Of a stretch of DNA of 64,000 nt, positions 63,547 to 64,000 are shown piece by piece; within the stretch, counting starts at the first letter, position 1; each line of letters starts with the position of its first letter. The notes below the pieces were generated by a model. The model made no database searches, was not told the origin of the DNA, and saw only the letters and a list, made by a program, of their open reading frames with translations. The DNA lies in contig CM075654.1 of NCBI GenBank assembly GCA_037953625.1, positions 46,383,001 to 46,447,000 on the forward strand, in the 5' to 3' direction. The position numbers and the translations under genes are program-made. The DNA is from Crotalaria pallida (Eukaryota; Streptophyta; Magnoliopsida; Fabales; Fabaceae).

Positions 63547-64000
63547 TCATTCTTCATCATCAGACAAGACAATATCTTTACCATCAAACTCAGGAGCTTC
63601 AGTCAGTTCAACAAGAGGATTGGGAAGATTATCTGCTTGCAAATCAACTTCAGCCTTGGTTTCAAGGTCAATCAACTTCCCATTTTCAATGCTATGAAAG
63701 GGATGAGCTCCGACCACCCTAAACTCAGTTTCAGGGTTCAGAATTTGAATTTGTTTGATTGCTAAAACGAAGGAATCATCAACACCCTTGCTCCAATTAT
63801 AAAAGTTGGTCGCTGTCGTTTTCTTGTGAAGAAGAGCTTTTTCCTTGAATTTCCGAGTAGTAGCGGCAGATTTTTCCACTTCAGATTTCAGCTCATCAAC
63901 CCTCTGTCGGCTCTCCTGCAGCGCCTTCTTCAGTGCTTCTTCAACTTCTTTTGTCTTATCCTCTGCAGCTTTTTGAGAAACCTTCAAAGAGTCTCGTTCC
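63547..64000 (-). CDS. Antisense coiled-coil ORF downstream of G3 pol (partial)
   Basis: Minus strand, open from the window edge to the stop at 63547, at least 151 codons; the true start is outside. It has a long heptad-rich helix (KAAEDKTKEVEEALKKALQE and onward), then FYNWSKGVDDSFVLAIKQIQ, and an acidic tail DIVLSDDEE. No membrane segment. It lies after pol and runs opposite to it, the arrangement reported for extra ORFs of Tat-lineage (Retand-type) elements. The coiled coil suggests self-association; function unknown. It could be part of a longer mobile-domain-like protein whose N-terminus lies to the right. Confidence 0.65.
   Translation of the reverse strand, partial: ERDSLKVSQKAAEDKTKEVEEALKKALQESRQRVDELKSEVEKSAATTRKFKEKALLHKKTTATNFYNWSKGVDDSFVLAIKQIQILNPETEFRVVGAHPFHSIENGKLIDLETKAEVDLQADNLPNPLVELTEAPEFDGKDIVLSDDEE

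Larger units (their letters stand above)
56434..64000 (+). mobile_element. G3: Tat-type Ty3/gypsy element (Retand/Ogre-like), runs off the window
   Basis: Starts with LTR 56434-57012 in C1 pol; the left flank is aaaat (56429-56433) and the other TSD copy is outside. Order: gag, protease, RT, RNase H, a second RNase H, integrase, then a non-coding tail and an antisense ORF. A dual RNase H and a downstream antisense ORF are both known Tat-lineage traits. At least four lesions are visible. The 3' LTR is not in the window. Confidence 0.87.

Overview
This window is plant nuclear DNA, almost certainly from a flowering plant and probably a eudicot. It is AT-rich, has long intergenic tracts, and carries Ty1/copia elements of the SIRE/Maximus type and Ty3/gypsy elements of the chromovirus (Tekay/Del-like) and Tat (Retand/Ogre-like) types. 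A legume is possible but is only a guess. No intact host gene is visible. The only host-like coding remnant is a fragmentary, exon-structured pseudogene at about 13.57-14.42 kb. Nearly everything else is one nest of transposable elements, resolved here from LTR boundaries, target-site duplications (TSDs), primer-binding sites and reading frames that continue on the far side of insertions.

Layout. (1) 1-13383: a minus-strand gypsy element, G1 (gag 8271->7498 and 470->1; LTR 8449-13383). Its gag is split by a gag-protease-only LTR element in plus orientation (471-7497, TSD gtcac). The 3' LTR of that element carries a 540-bp hAT-type MITE (6726-7265, TSD aatgaaac). The G1 LTR is split by a 2,465-bp solo LTR (9403-11867, TSD attta). 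(2) 13384-15068: a remnant with CACTA-like subterminal repeats that contains exon-like gene fragments. (3) 15069-56433: a minus-strand SIRE-like copia element, C1 (3' LTR, an extra ORF in the env position, the end of pol). Its extra ORF is split by the minus-strand chromovirus G2 (18039-54802). The integrase region of G2 is split by the plus-strand SIRE-like copia C2 (24003-47049, TSD ctttt). The 5' LTR of C2 holds a minus-strand solo LTR, L2 (25728-29785, TSD ccctc). The 3' LTR of C2 holds a complete but non-coding LTR element, L3 (37107-46527), of the same LTR family as L2. (4) 56434-64000: a plus-strand Tat-type gypsy element, G3, inserted into C1 pol. It continues past the window and carries an antisense coiled-coil ORF downstream of pol.

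Activity. Every polyprotein has at least one nonsense codon, frameshift or deletion. C2 is the least damaged. LTR pairs compared by eye differ by about 1% (L3), about 2% (C2 and G2) and about 3-4% (the gag-protease element). The nest therefore formed recently and the age order agrees with the nesting order.

Most interesting signal. Five unrelated LTR families here carry, in the LTR, a family-specific short palindrome (cores such as TAATCGATTA, TACTCGAGTA, TAATCAATTA, or a GC-rich CCAGG/CTAGG-centred dyad) repeated in pairs. In four families the centre-to-centre spacing is 20-22 bp, about two helical turns. In the fifth it is 29-34 bp, about three turns. The palindromes are conserved while the 6-bp spacers between them vary. 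Separate signals are inverted arrays of a CCTGCTAGG-like motif shared by otherwise dissimilar gypsy LTRs, conserved inverted repeats around polypurine tracts, and a strong excess of the hexamer GCTCGG in two unrelated elements.
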